Shown: in pieces, positions 23,121 to 31,577 of the stretch
How positions within the stretch are numbered: the stretch's first letter is position 1
How the letters are laid out: each line of letters begins with the position of its first letter
Assembly (NCBI GenBank): GCA_900315305.1
Contig: OMYS01000008.1
Coordinates: 1 to 46,739, forward strand
Direction of reading: 5' to 3'
Length of the DNA: 46,739 bases
Origin: an uncultured Eubacteriales bacterium
GTDB lineage: Bacteria > Bacillota > Clostridia > Lachnospirales > Lachnospiraceae
Made by a program: the position numbers and the translations under genes
Notes under the pieces: generated by a model
The model's input: the letters and a program-made list of their open reading frames with translations, nothing else
Told to the model about the DNA's origin: nothing
Database searches by the model: none

Positions 23121-23164
23121 ATCCCACGCCAGGGCGCCATTTGACGCATAGGCGTGGGATTTTT
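23121..23164 (+). terminator. intrinsic terminator of the RidA gene
   Basis: ATCCCACGCC (23121-23130) pairs perfectly with GGCGTGGGAT (23151-23160) and is followed by a T run. It begins about 40 bp after the stop codon. Confidence 0.8.
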
Positions 23165-23253
23165 CCGCCTGGATTTTACTCATTTTCCTGCACAGCAAGA
23201 ATCGCCATCCACGGACGGCTCGGCAAATCGACCCATACCTTGCCGGATGCGCC

Positions 23254-23676
23254 ATGCTGACCGCCCGTGCCAGACGGACACAATTGATCCGCTCGGGGCA
23301 GAAGGCACCCGGGAGGATTATTGACATTGAGACCATCACCCATAAGAAGCCTTCGCTCAGAGGGGATATATACTTTACCCATTATGTCTATACGATCCGT
23401 TTCATGGATGGAAACGGATTTGACTTTCGAACGCCCGAATATCGGAGGCCCATCCATCTGCTGCTCGCGGATCCGGATGTGACGGTCTGCAGCATGGGGA
23501 GGGAGCATGTGATCACCGACTTTCATGTCAGGAAACACCTGGGCGATGCGGGTCCGTTTTCAGCGCGCATGTCCTGTGGGCAGATCCTCCTCAGCGTATA
23601 CGGCCGGACGCTCAGAAGAGGGTTCTTTGCCATATGCGTGCTGGGGGCACTCATTTTTTACATGATGCAGGCTTAA
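23254..23676 (+). pseudogene. hypothetical, probably 5'-truncated membrane-anchored protein
   Basis: A 140-codon frame reads as a beta-rich domain (GRIIDIETITHKKPSLRG, then YVYTIRFMDGNGFDFRTPEY) ending in a C-terminal membrane segment (FFAICVLGALIFYMM). It loosely resembles DUF3592-type domains, which normally carry a membrane segment before the beta domain. Here no ribosome site and no N-terminal segment are found, and the frame begins in scrambled sequence. The 43-bp repeat copy B lies inside its 3' part. It could still be an expressed small protein. Confidence 0.4.
23546..23588. repeat. dispersed 43-bp repeat, copy B
   Basis: Same orientation as the copy at 21367-21409, 37 of 43 bases identical. 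It lies inside the 3' part of the small frame at 23254-23676, between the beta domain and the C-terminal membrane segment. Confidence 0.5.
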
Positions 23677-23684
23677 AGAAGACT

Positions 23685-24629
23685 ATGATTATCAACACAG
23701 GCAGCCGGACAGATATTCCGGCATTTTTCTCAACATGGTTTTACAATCGGATCCGGGAAGGATATGTTCTGGCCCGGAATCCTTACAATCCAGTTTTCGT
23801 GACGCGTTACCGCTTGGATCCTTCCGTTGTGGACGCGGTTTCCTTCTGCACAAAGAATCCGATTCCGATGCTGAAGCGGATTCATGAGCTGGATCATTTT
23901 CGATGCTTTTTCATGGTGACGATCACACCCTATGGGAAAGAGATTGAGCCGTCTGTCCCGGATCGGCAGAGGGTGATTGAAGCATTTAAGGAGTTGTCAA
24001 ATTATGCCGGCCGGAACGCTGTCTGCTGGAGATATGATCCGATCTTCATTTCAGAGAAATATACGACCAACTTTCACAAAGTGCAATTCGCCCGCATGGC
24101 AGCGATACTTAAGCCATATACCGATCAGTGTGTCGTGAGCTTCATCGACCTGTATGAGAAGACAAAGAAAAATTTCCCGGAAGTACGGGCAGTCCCGATG
24201 GCGGTGCAGAGGGAACTCATAGATGCGTTCAATGAAACCGCAGAACGCACGGGTATGCAGATCCATCTGTGTCTGGAGAATCAGGCATTGGTGCGGAGCA
24301 GAGTCGATGCTGACGGTTGCTTCTCGCAGGCAGTGCTTGAGCATGCGATCGGCAGGAGACTCCTTGTGCCAGGGCATGCACCTGCCAGAAAGGGGTGCCG
24401 ATGCCTGCTTGGCGCAGACATCGGGATGTACAATACCTGCGGGCATGGCTGTCTATATTGTTACGCCAATTATAATCAGGACCTGGTGAGGAGAAACCTG
24501 AAATGCCATGATCCGGAATCACCGCTCCTGATCGGGCATTTGACGAAAGATGACGTAGTCCATGAGGCGGTGCAGGAAACATGGATAGACAGTCAGATGA
24601 GTATTTTTGACCTCATGCATAAGCCGTAA
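23685..24629 (+). CDS. DUF1848 family protein (SPL-like radical-SAM-type fold)
   Basis: Encodes 314 residues from ATG 23685. It begins NTGSRTDIPAFFSTWF and has the conserved middle CWRYDPIFI. It ends with a Cys-rich motif CRCLLGADIGMYNTCGHGCLYCYANY, all typical of DUF1848 proteins related to spore photoproduct lyase. Unlike RiPP maturases it has no SPASM domain and no N-terminal CxxxCxxC. The reaction is unknown. It is 9 bp after the hypothetical frame and has only a weak ribosome site. Confidence 0.85.
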   Translation: MIINTGSRTDIPAFFSTWFYNRIREGYVLARNPYNPVFVTRYRLDPSVVDAVSFCTKNPIPMLKRIHELDHFRCFFMVTITPYGKEIEPSVPDRQRVIEAFKELSNYAGRNAVCWRYDPIFISEKYTTNFHKVQFARMAAILKPYTDQCVVSFIDLYEKTKKNFPEVRAVPMAVQRELIDAFNETAERTGMQIHLCLENQALVRSRVDADGCFSQAVLEHAIGRRLLVPGHAPARKGCRCLLGADIGMYNTCGHGCLYCYANYNQDLVRRNLKCHDPESPLLIGHLTKDDVVHEAVQETWIDSQMSIFDLMHKP

Positions 24630-24697
24630 TGTGACAACGATATGGCTGAGTATGTTAGAATGAAGTCGTTCGCGTTAATTGAAGTATAGCGAAGGAG

Positions 24698-24723
24698 GCT
24701 GGCGCACCAAATAGGGCGCCAGC
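24698..24723. terminator. GC-rich hairpin between convergent genes
   Basis: GCTGGCGC (24698-24705) pairs with GCGCCAGC (24716-24723) across a 10-nt loop between the convergent DUF1848 and recombinase genes. Neither side has a proper T run, so termination strength is uncertain. Confidence 0.4.
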
Positions 24724-24749
24724 AAAATCATTTTAGTTTCTCTCCCGTG

Positions 24750-25805
24750 TTATAAATCAAATAAATTTTTCCGTCCACTCTGTTCTTTTCGAATATCCGA
24801 TTCTCTGACGTAGTACTTTGAAGTTGTTCGAACATCTGTGTGGCCAAGAACTGCCTGTGTATTCTTCAGGTCGCCCGTAGCCTCATAGAGCGCTGTTCCA
24901 TACGTTCGGCGAAGTGTATGGGGAGACAAATGCCGACGTGACGGGAGGGCAGAAGAACCGTATTTTTTCAGCATCTCCTGGATCGATCGGACCGCCATGC
25001 GTTTCTTTCGATTGGAAAGAAACAGGGCGGTTTCCTTTCCACCATCTGAATAAGCAGGGCGTTCGAGATCAATATAATCCTTCAAAACTCCCAGAGTCTG
25101 ATCATTCAGATACACCTTGTCCGGCGCACCGCCTTTCCGGATGATATAGATGCAGCCATTGTCAAAATCGACATCTGAGACGTCAAGTCCGACCAACTCG
25201 GCAATTCGGATCCCGGAATTTAAAAGCAGCGTGACAATCGCCGTATCCCGGAGCACGGTACGCTTTGAACGGGCAGCGGCATTTGGACTGTCGAGGTCTG
25301 TATTTTCGACGGCATTCAGCAGTTTTTTTGCTTCTTTTTTTTCCAGTACATCGATCGTCTTTTTGGCTGGAATATGGAACCGGACGGCAGCAGCCACCGG
25401 GTTCCGGGTGATGATCTCTTTTGTATACAATTTATTAAATACGACGGACAGAGAAGAGCGGATACTGGAGAGCCGGAATTTACCAGTTTCCCGTATAGCA
25501 CCTTTTGGTGTCCGATAGGTGCGGCAGTGGCTGAAAAACTCATTTACATCGTCGGCAGTCAGGGAGGACAGGGCCTCTACAGAGATATCCTTTGGCTTTA
25601 CGTTTTTCAGGGTAGGATTTGCTTTTATCAGGTACAGCAGAAACTCGTGAGTATCCCTGGCATAGTCAAGAACCGTTCCCGGCCGGCAGTCCAGACGGAT
25701 TTCCATAAGGACCGACTGAATACACGGTGGCATGTCGTCGATGAGTTTATCGAGCGCCTGTTCCTGACGACGCAAACGTGTGACTTCGTAAGATTCTGAT
25801 GCCAT
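24750..25805 (-). CDS. tyrosine recombinase (XerS/phage integrase type), intact
   Basis: Encodes 351 residues. The N-terminal core-binding domain covers about residues 1-150. The C-terminal catalytic domain keeps all six active residues: Arg in GIRIAELVGL, Lys in the IIRKGG hairpin, His and Arg in PHTLRRTYG, His in VLGHTDV and the nucleophile Tyr in SKYYV. It should cut and rejoin DNA at a specific site. It is similar in length to XerS-type single recombinases of Bacillota and may be a chromosome-dimer resolvase or the integrase of a degraded element. Upstream DNA is AT-rich with a perfect palindrome at 25853. The degenerate paralogue at 13277 lacks most of these residues. Confidence 0.9.
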   Translation of the reverse strand: MASESYEVTRLRRQEQALDKLIDDMPPCIQSVLMEIRLDCRPGTVLDYARDTHEFLLYLIKANPTLKNVKPKDISVEALSSLTADDVNEFFSHCRTYRTPKGAIRETGKFRLSSIRSSLSVVFNKLYTKEIITRNPVAAAVRFHIPAKKTIDVLEKKEAKKLLNAVENTDLDSPNAAARSKRTVLRDTAIVTLLLNSGIRIAELVGLDVSDVDFDNGCIYIIRKGGAPDKVYLNDQTLGVLKDYIDLERPAYSDGGKETALFLSNRKKRMAVRSIQEMLKKYGSSALPSRRHLSPHTLRRTYGTALYEATGDLKNTQAVLGHTDVRTTSKYYVRESDIRKEQSGRKNLFDL

Positions 25806-25852
25806 AGATCATGATCCTTTCATAAAAAATGTATGCACAAAATTTCTGCACT

Positions 25853-25866
25853 TGTTTTGCAAAACA
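25853..25866. promoter_or_regulatory. 14-bp perfect palindrome TGTTTTGCAAAACA
   Basis: A perfect palindrome lies about 50 bp upstream of the recombinase start codon, with TGCAAAACA repeated about 20 bp further out. It is a candidate operator or recombination half-site. Confidence 0.4.
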
Positions 25867-25980
25867 TATATAAACCTGTATGCAAAACAATTGATCGCAT
25901 GGATTTCGCGGGCCGAAGGCTCCGGGTCACTCCAGAAACGGAAATATATGGAATCCGGGGCTTTTTGTTTGCCCTCAGTA

Positions 25981-26016
25981 TATTATAGCGCAAAACGCAT
26001 CTTTTACGCTATAATA
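25981..26016. repeat. inverted repeat TATTATAGCG / CGCTATAATA
   Basis: Perfect 10-bp arms (25981-25990 and 26007-26016) flank a 16-nt spacer, and TTTTT follows on the plus strand. It may be a weak terminator or a protein site near the recombinase. Confidence 0.4.
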
Positions 26017-26110
26017 TTTTTCGTAAAAACTACTCTTCTTTTTATGTGTGAATATTTTTTGCTAAATCCATAATCCATTTATAAACCGGGTTGACCTTCC
26101 AAATACTGGT

Positions 26111-26395
26111 TCAAGCATCCGTCTGCATAACTGGTGCAAGAAGGACAACTGTCCATCCCTTTTTACCTGACTGCTCAAAGCAGGCACGGATTCCCAAGCT
26201 GCCAAACGAAAGGATTCGTCTGGCCGGACACATAGGAATCAGGCCTTCCCGGCTTGTTTCCGGATTCGTCTGCTTTTCCGCCTCTTCGGCCACTGCCTGC
26301 AGGCGGTCTGTCCCGTAGGCATCCGCAAGGTATAGCATCATGGATCCAAGGATATGCCCCAAAATGAGTGTCCGGCAGCCCTGCCTCTTAGTCAT
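26111..26395 (-). CDS. hypothetical ORF overlapping the sbcC stop
   Basis: A 94-codon frame starts with an ATG that overlaps the end of the SbcC gene by 8 bp, with AAGGG about 9 nt upstream. The product has one hydrophobic stretch (LILGHILGSMMLYLADAYG) and a Cys-containing C-terminal half (GIRACFEQSGKKG). No family is recognised. The overlap argues for co-translation, but it could be a chance frame in GC-rich DNA or the tail of a decayed gene. Confidence 0.4.
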   Translation of the reverse strand: MTKRQGCRTLILGHILGSMMLYLADAYGTDRLQAVAEEAEKQTNPETSREGLIPMCPARRILSFGSLGIRACFEQSGKKGWTVVLLAPVMQTDA

Positions 26396-29300
26396 TCAGC
26401 ACGACCCTTGCGTGGCTGCCTGCCTCCTTGGATTTCGTGACGACGATCTGCTTCCCAATCCGGGTCTTCAGCTCACTCACATGGGAAATGATACCCACGA
26501 GCCTCTCTCCGCCCTCGGTCAGGCCCTGCATCGCGTTCATCGCCTGGTCAAGGGAATCCTGATCGAGCGAGCCGAAGCCCTCGTCAATAAACATCGTGTC
26601 GAGACGAATGCCGCCCGCGTGCGACTGGATTTCATCGGAGAGACCGATCGCAAGGGACAGCGACGCCATGAAGGACTCGCCTCCGGAGAGCGTCTTGACG
26701 CTGCGGACGGACCCGTTGTAGTGGTCGATGACCTCGAGATCAAGACCCGTCTGGCTCTGCCGCCCTGCATTTGCCACATCACTGCGGCGCAGGTCGTACT
26801 GGCCGCCCGTCATGATTGAAAATCGGCGGTTCGCCCGGCGGACGATCCGGTCAAAGAGCGCCATCTGCACATAGGTCTCGAGCTCAACCTTCGCCTTGCC
26901 CTGGGAGATACTGCCGGACGCCGTCGCCGAGAGCGCGCTGATCTCGCGGTACCGTGTCTCCGCCTCGCTCACACCGGCATCGCTTCTACGGAGCTCCTCG
27001 AGGCAGTGACTGTTGCTTTGTATTCTCCCGGAAATCCGGGTCCGCTCGGCGTCAAGAAATGACTTTTTGGCATCGATATCCGTGAGCTTCTGCTCGGCGG
27101 CCGCCCTGTCGCAGGCAGGCGTCTCCGCAAGCTGCTTCTTCAGCGTGGCGATCGTCCCGGAAAGGCTCTGCATCTCGTCATTTTTCGCAGCGAGCGCCTC
27201 TTCTGCGGACCTGCAGGCAGATAAAATGCGCTCCGCCCTTTCGTTCATGCCGGCGGCCGCATCCTCTGCCTTTGCGCGCGTCTGATAGGGGAGCGAGGCG
27301 GCAAGGCGCTCCGTGTCCGACAAGAGAGCGCTGATCTTTGCCACGAGGGCGCTGCGGGAGGATGTATCCTCCGCAAGCTGTTTGTCCAGCCGGCTGATCG
27401 TATCCGTGCGCGCCTTCGTGCCCGCAAGAAGACTCTTTCTCCGCTCATCCTTCGCCTTCAGGTCTTCGATTGCTCCCCGGAGCTTTCCGGCCAGGGCCTT
27501 CAGCTTTGTCCGCTCATCCCCCGCAAGACGCGAAATCTCCGGGATGGGCGCGTCCAGGCCAAAGAGATCAGCGGCCGCCCGGGCCGCACTCTTCCAGAGA
27601 CCCGCGGCCGATGCCGTCTTCGCCGAGACAGAAAGCGTAAGGTCCGAGAGTGCCTTCTCTTCCTTTGCGAGCCCTGCCGCGCGCCCCGGAAGGAGCGTAA
27701 GTAGCTCCTCATAGCGCGTGCGGCGGGCATTTTCGCTCTGCAGGGATTTCCGAAGCGCCTGCGCGTCGGCCGTATTGGCCGCAATTGCCGCCGTAAGGGC
27801 GGAAGACTCAAGGAGAGAGAGGCGCGATGCAGACGTCTCCGCCTCATTGACACCGTCGTCAGGTGTTCCGGCTATGTCCGCAGGGACAATCTTAAGCGTC
27901 TCCGCCGCCTTTGTGCAGACCTCGCGCTGCTTATTTAAGGCCGTCTCATCCGCTGCGACGGCCTTTTCAAGCTCCACGACGCGTTCTCTCCGCTTCGTCT
28001 CTTCCGTCTCCGCGGCCGTCTGCTCCGCCGCAAGGCGCTTTCTCCTTGCAATCCGCTCCTCGGATGCCGTAAGGTCCTCCCGGGCCTTTGCAAGGCCTTC
28101 CTCATTGGCACGGATTTCCGCATCTGTGTTCCACGGCTTGTCCATATCCGACCCGCTCGTAAACCCGGAAATGAGACCCGCGATCTGATCCTTCAGCGCG
28201 TCCGTTTTCATTTTCTGCGCTGAATGCTTCCTGGCCGCCTCCGCCGCCGCCTTTGACGCGCTGACGCTCCGCGCCTCCGCGCTCTCCACCTCATTCTGGG
28301 ACGGCACCGACGCCTTCACAGCGGCCGGGGCCGGGTGGACCCGCGAGCCGCACACCGGGCACGGAAGGCCGTCGGTCAGATGCGCGGCAAGAATGCCTGC
28401 CTGGCCGGACAGGAAGCGTCCATTTAATTCCCGGAACGAAAGATACGCCGCATCAGCCTCCTGTTGCGCCCGCTTTGCCTCCGCGTAAAGCGTATCCGTG
28501 GTATTTTTCTCCCGGACAAAGAGCTGCTCCTTCTGCGAAAGATCAAGAAGCGCCGCCTTCCGCGCAGAAAATGAAGCAACCGCTGCCGCGGCCCGCTCCT
28601 TCTCCGCATCGGCCGTCTCGAGCTCCTTCCGGTCCCTCTGAAAGCCCTCAAGCAGAGAAAGAAGCCGTGCATCCTTGTCCTGTTCGCGAAGCAGCGCCTC
28701 CTTATCCTTTCGGAGCGTCTCCGCAAGGACATTCATCTGGGAAATGCCGGCCTTCAGGTCCTTCAGGGACTGGTCCCGCGCAAGGCATGCCGAAAGAGCC
28801 GCATCCGCCCGCTCGCAGGCCGCCGGGGCGGTGCTGAGGTCATCCCGCTCCTTCGTAAGCGCTTCATTTTCTTTGCGGAACTGAGCAAGCTTCCGTGAAA
28901 GCTTCTCCGCCTGACCGGTAAGGTCCGCGGCCTCTTTGTCCGCCTGCTCCGCCTCGCGGATCTCCGCAATGAGAGCCTCCACGGCCTTCTGCCGGTCCGA
29001 CAGGCGCTCGAGCTCATGCTGCCTTACGATCAGGTCCTGCGGCACGGCCGCAAGGCCCTCAAGCGTCTCCTCGTCGCGCGCGAGCGCGCGTACCTCTTCC
29101 TCCCGCGCGTCTTTTTTCTTCTTCAGCTCCTCATCCTTCTCCCTGAGGCTCTCGCGCGCCTCCTTCAGAGACGCGTTACTCTGATCCAACCGGTCATAGT
29201 CCGCAAGACGGCTCAGCTCGACGGCCGCCTGACTCCGGAGCCTGTCGGCCTCGGGACGTTTTTCATTGGCAAGGGCGAGGTCCTTTGCGAGGCCCTCCTT

Positions 29301-30203
29301 TTCGCGCGCAAGGCGCTCCATCTGCTTCTGCCCGTCGACAAGCTCAAGGCGCCGTCGCTCCGCCGTCTTTGCCTGCTCGATCTCGTACTGCAGGCGGTCG
29401 CGCTCCTCCGCAAGCGCATCCTGCTTCCGGATCAGCTCCTGCTCGCGTTTGCGGTCGTCATCGAGGATGCGGCTGATCAGATCGAGGACCTCCTCCGGAG
29501 AGAGCTTCCCCGTGAGGGCACTCTCCTTCCATGCGCGCGCAAGCTCCTCATTTTCACCAGGATTGATGCTGCGGAGAAATGCCTCCCGCTCACTGCCGGC
29601 GGCCATATACGTCCCGTACGCGTGCTTTGCCTCCTCGCGGAGACTCCGCTCAAGCCTGTCATAATTTCCTGTGTGGAAAATGCTCCGCAGAATCTCCTTG
29701 CGCGTCTGCGTGTCCGCAAGCAGGAGCTTCATGAAATCGCCCTGCGCAATCATTGCGATCTGCATGAACTGATCGCGCGTAATGCCAAGAAGCTCCGTCA
29801 CGGCCTGCGTCACCTCACTGTAGCCGCTTTTTTCAAAGCCGTCCGGCCCGGACAGAAGGGCAGCGGCATTTTCCGTCGTCACGCCGTCGCCGCGCTTCTT
29901 CGGCCGCTCATACCGCGGATTCCGGCGGATCTCATAGACCTTTCCCCTGCAGGAAAATGAGAGGTCGACGAACGTCGGCGTCCCCGGCTCCGCATACTGC
30001 GACCGGAGCATACCGCTCTCGCGGTTCCGGTCACTCGCCTCGCCGTACAGCGCAAATGCGATCGCATCAAAGATTGTCGTCTTCCCGGCCCCCGTGTCGC
30101 CGGTAATAAGATACAGGCCCTCGGATCCAAGCGCCCCGAAATCAATAGTCTCCTCGCCCGCGTATGGTCCAAACGCGGACATCACAAGCTTTACAGGTCT
30201 CAC
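26388..30203 (-). CDS. sbcC: exonuclease SbcCD, subunit C
   Basis: Encodes a 1271-residue SMC/Rad50-like ATPase. Walker A GDTGAGKT is at residues 35-42. Two long coiled coils meet at a zinc-hook CPVC near residue 615. The C-terminal ATPase half carries LSGGESFMASLSLAIGL, then the Walker B FIDEGFGSLD. With SbcD it cleaves DNA hairpins and processes double-strand ends and covalently blocked ends. It overlaps the upstream SbcD gene by 4 bp (ATGA). The coiled-coil parts are very rich in Ala, Glu, Lys and Arg, which explains the many long open frames in the other five frames here. Confidence 0.95.
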   Translation of the reverse strand: MRPVKLVMSAFGPYAGEETIDFGALGSEGLYLITGDTGAGKTTIFDAIAFALYGEASDRNRESGMLRSQYAEPGTPTFVDLSFSCRGKVYEIRRNPRYERPKKRGDGVTTENAAALLSGPDGFEKSGYSEVTQAVTELLGITRDQFMQIAMIAQGDFMKLLLADTQTRKEILRSIFHTGNYDRLERSLREEAKHAYGTYMAAGSEREAFLRSINPGENEELARAWKESALTGKLSPEEVLDLISRILDDDRKREQELIRKQDALAEERDRLQYEIEQAKTAERRRLELVDGQKQMERLAREKEGLAKDLALANEKRPEADRLRSQAAVELSRLADYDRLDQSNASLKEARESLREKDEELKKKKDAREEEVRALARDEETLEGLAAVPQDLIVRQHELERLSDRQKAVEALIAEIREAEQADKEAADLTGQAEKLSRKLAQFRKENEALTKERDDLSTAPAACERADAALSACLARDQSLKDLKAGISQMNVLAETLRKDKEALLREQDKDARLLSLLEGFQRDRKELETADAEKERAAAAVASFSARKAALLDLSQKEQLFVREKNTTDTLYAEAKRAQQEADAAYLSFRELNGRFLSGQAGILAAHLTDGLPCPVCGSRVHPAPAAVKASVPSQNEVESAEARSVSASKAAAEAARKHSAQKMKTDALKDQIAGLISGFTSGSDMDKPWNTDAEIRANEEGLAKAREDLTASEERIARRKRLAAEQTAAETEETKRRERVVELEKAVAADETALNKQREVCTKAAETLKIVPADIAGTPDDGVNEAETSASRLSLLESSALTAAIAANTADAQALRKSLQSENARRTRYEELLTLLPGRAAGLAKEEKALSDLTLSVSAKTASAAGLWKSAARAAADLFGLDAPIPEISRLAGDERTKLKALAGKLRGAIEDLKAKDERRKSLLAGTKARTDTISRLDKQLAEDTSSRSALVAKISALLSDTERLAASLPYQTRAKAEDAAAGMNERAERILSACRSAEEALAAKNDEMQSLSGTIATLKKQLAETPACDRAAAEQKLTDIDAKKSFLDAERTRISGRIQSNSHCLEELRRSDAGVSEAETRYREISALSATASGSISQGKAKVELETYVQMALFDRIVRRANRRFSIMTGGQYDLRRSDVANAGRQSQTGLDLEVIDHYNGSVRSVKTLSGGESFMASLSLAIGLSDEIQSHAGGIRLDTMFIDEGFGSLDQDSLDQAMNAMQGLTEGGERLVGIISHVSELKTRIGKQIVVTKSKEAGSHARVVLND

Positions 30204-31420
30204 TCTTGTCCCTCCCAGATCGCATCAATCAGTTTTTCCGCGACAGAGCTCTGCAACTCCGTCATCGGCCGCCCGTTCTGCTTCTCATAGAGCTCGCCGA
30301 GCACTTCGATCGGCTCCTTCTCTCGCTCATCCGCCTCCGATTCGATCACGGACTCTGCATTTGTCCGCGCATTATCGTAATCGATCATCATGAGGTTCTT
30401 GTAGAATGCGGTCCGAAGCCGCGCAAGCGCGTTCGGCACATCCTCCTCATCCGTCAGGATCACATGGTAGTAGTCCTCCGGATCAAGGCGCGCCGTGTAA
30501 TTTCGGTCCGTAAGCTCGGCAAATGAACCGCGCACGGTCTTCATCGCGCGCTTTGGCTTAAGCGGAATAAGACGGAAGGACACCTCCCCTTTCTCCTTCA
30601 TTTCGACAACCGCGACGCTCTTCTTCTGATGCTCCTCGGAAAATGAATACGGGAGCGGCGAGCCCGCGTACCGGATCGTGTCGCGCCCGACGCGCTGCGG
30701 CCCGTGGAGATGGCCGAGCGCCACATAGTCAAAGGCATCGAACACCGACGTGTCCACGTTGTCGAGACCGCCGATATGACGCTCCTCCGAGTCGGAGAGC
30801 TCCGGCTGCGTCCCGGCATAGGTCACGAACTGATGTGCCACCGCGAGGTTCCGCGCCTTCGGGTCGACATCCGACCGGGAAATGAGGTACCGCATCGCAT
30901 CGGTCCAGGTTGTAATCTTTTCCGGAGTCAGCGCCGCCTCGGACTGTCCGTCCGGCTCCCCGCTCTTGGAATTCCCGTCGGAGGCTGCCTCTTCAGCAAA
31001 CGCGTGTCTCACCAGAGACGGGTGAATGTACGGGATCAGATAGATGTTGAGCGGCCCGTACGCGTCGCGGACGGGCACCGGCTCAATTTTTCCTGCAAAG
31101 CGCGGCGAGATGTGAACACCGCTCTCGCGAAGGATCCGCCCCGCATAGGAAATGCGCTCCGCGGAGTCGTGGTTGCCGCTGATCGCAAAGACCTGCACAT
31201 GCCGCTTCGTGAGGCCGACCAGAAAATCGTCAAAGAGATTCACAGCCTCCGCCGGCGGGATCGGCTTGTCGTAGATGTCTCCTGCGATCACGACAGCGTC
31301 CGCCTTCTCCCCGTCAACAATTGTAAGAATTTGTTTTAAAATATATGCCTGATCTTCGAGCATCGGGAAGCCATTTACGCGCTTCCCAAGATGAAGATCC
31401 GCCAGATGAATGAATTTCAT
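30200..31420 (-). CDS. sbcD: exonuclease SbcCD, subunit D (Mre11-like nuclease)
   Basis: Encodes 406 residues from ATG 31420; a TTG one codon earlier is also in frame. The metallophosphoesterase motifs are in order: DLHLG, GDIYD, GNHDS and GHLHG. The C-terminal part is the usual capping domain. It is the nuclease of the SbcCD complex. A linker rich in Ser, Gly and Asp (SDGNSKSGEPDGQSE, about residue 155) is inserted in the middle. No normal Shine-Dalgarno sequence is visible; instead a GGGGCG/CGCCCC hairpin ends 8 nt before the start. Confidence 0.95.
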   Translation of the reverse strand: MKFIHLADLHLGKRVNGFPMLEDQAYILKQILTIVDGEKADAVVIAGDIYDKPIPPAEAVNLFDDFLVGLTKRHVQVFAISGNHDSAERISYAGRILRESGVHISPRFAGKIEPVPVRDAYGPLNIYLIPYIHPSLVRHAFAEEAASDGNSKSGEPDGQSEAALTPEKITTWTDAMRYLISRSDVDPKARNLAVAHQFVTYAGTQPELSDSEERHIGGLDNVDTSVFDAFDYVALGHLHGPQRVGRDTIRYAGSPLPYSFSEEHQKKSVAVVEMKEKGEVSFRLIPLKPKRAMKTVRGSFAELTDRNYTARLDPEDYYHVILTDEEDVPNALARLRTAFYKNLMMIDYDNARTNAESVIESEADEREKEPIEVLGELYEKQNGRPMTELQSSVAEKLIDAIWEGQE

Positions 31421-31428
31421 CAACCATA

Positions 31429-31444
31429 GGGGCGATCACGCCCC
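31429..31444 (-). promoter_or_regulatory. GC hairpin just upstream of the sbcD start
   Basis: GGGGCG, a 4-nt loop and CGCCCC form a tight hairpin in the place where the ribosome site of sbcD would be expected. It could limit translation of the nuclease or mark a processing site. Confidence 0.35.
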
Positions 31445-31577
31445 CGACTGAACAGTCATAGCTCAGTCAGAGGAGAATCGCCCGGCCTCCTTTCTTGATT
31501 TCCCAATACAGCCTTTCATTTTCAATGACCTGCAGCACAGATCGGCTACTAAAGATCGCAGAAACAATCGACTGTTT

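Larger units (their letters stand above)
25806..26110. other. AT-rich region upstream of the recombinase
   Basis: About 305 bp, more AT-rich than either flank, without a visible gene. It contains the palindrome at 25853-25866, a repeat of TGCAAAACA (near 25858 and 25881) and a 10-bp inverted repeat at 25981-26016. It could hold the recombinase target site or its promoter. Confidence 0.5.

Noticed and set aside
23685..24629. DUF1848 protein as the missing sactisynthase
   Set aside because: It lacks a SPASM domain, a RiPP recognition domain and the N-terminal CxxxCxxC of RiPP radical-SAM enzymes, and is about 18 kb away in another unit.
29016..29960. 314-codon plus-strand frame opposite sbcC
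   Set aside because: Shadow of the coiled-coil region, whose biased composition suppresses stops in other frames.
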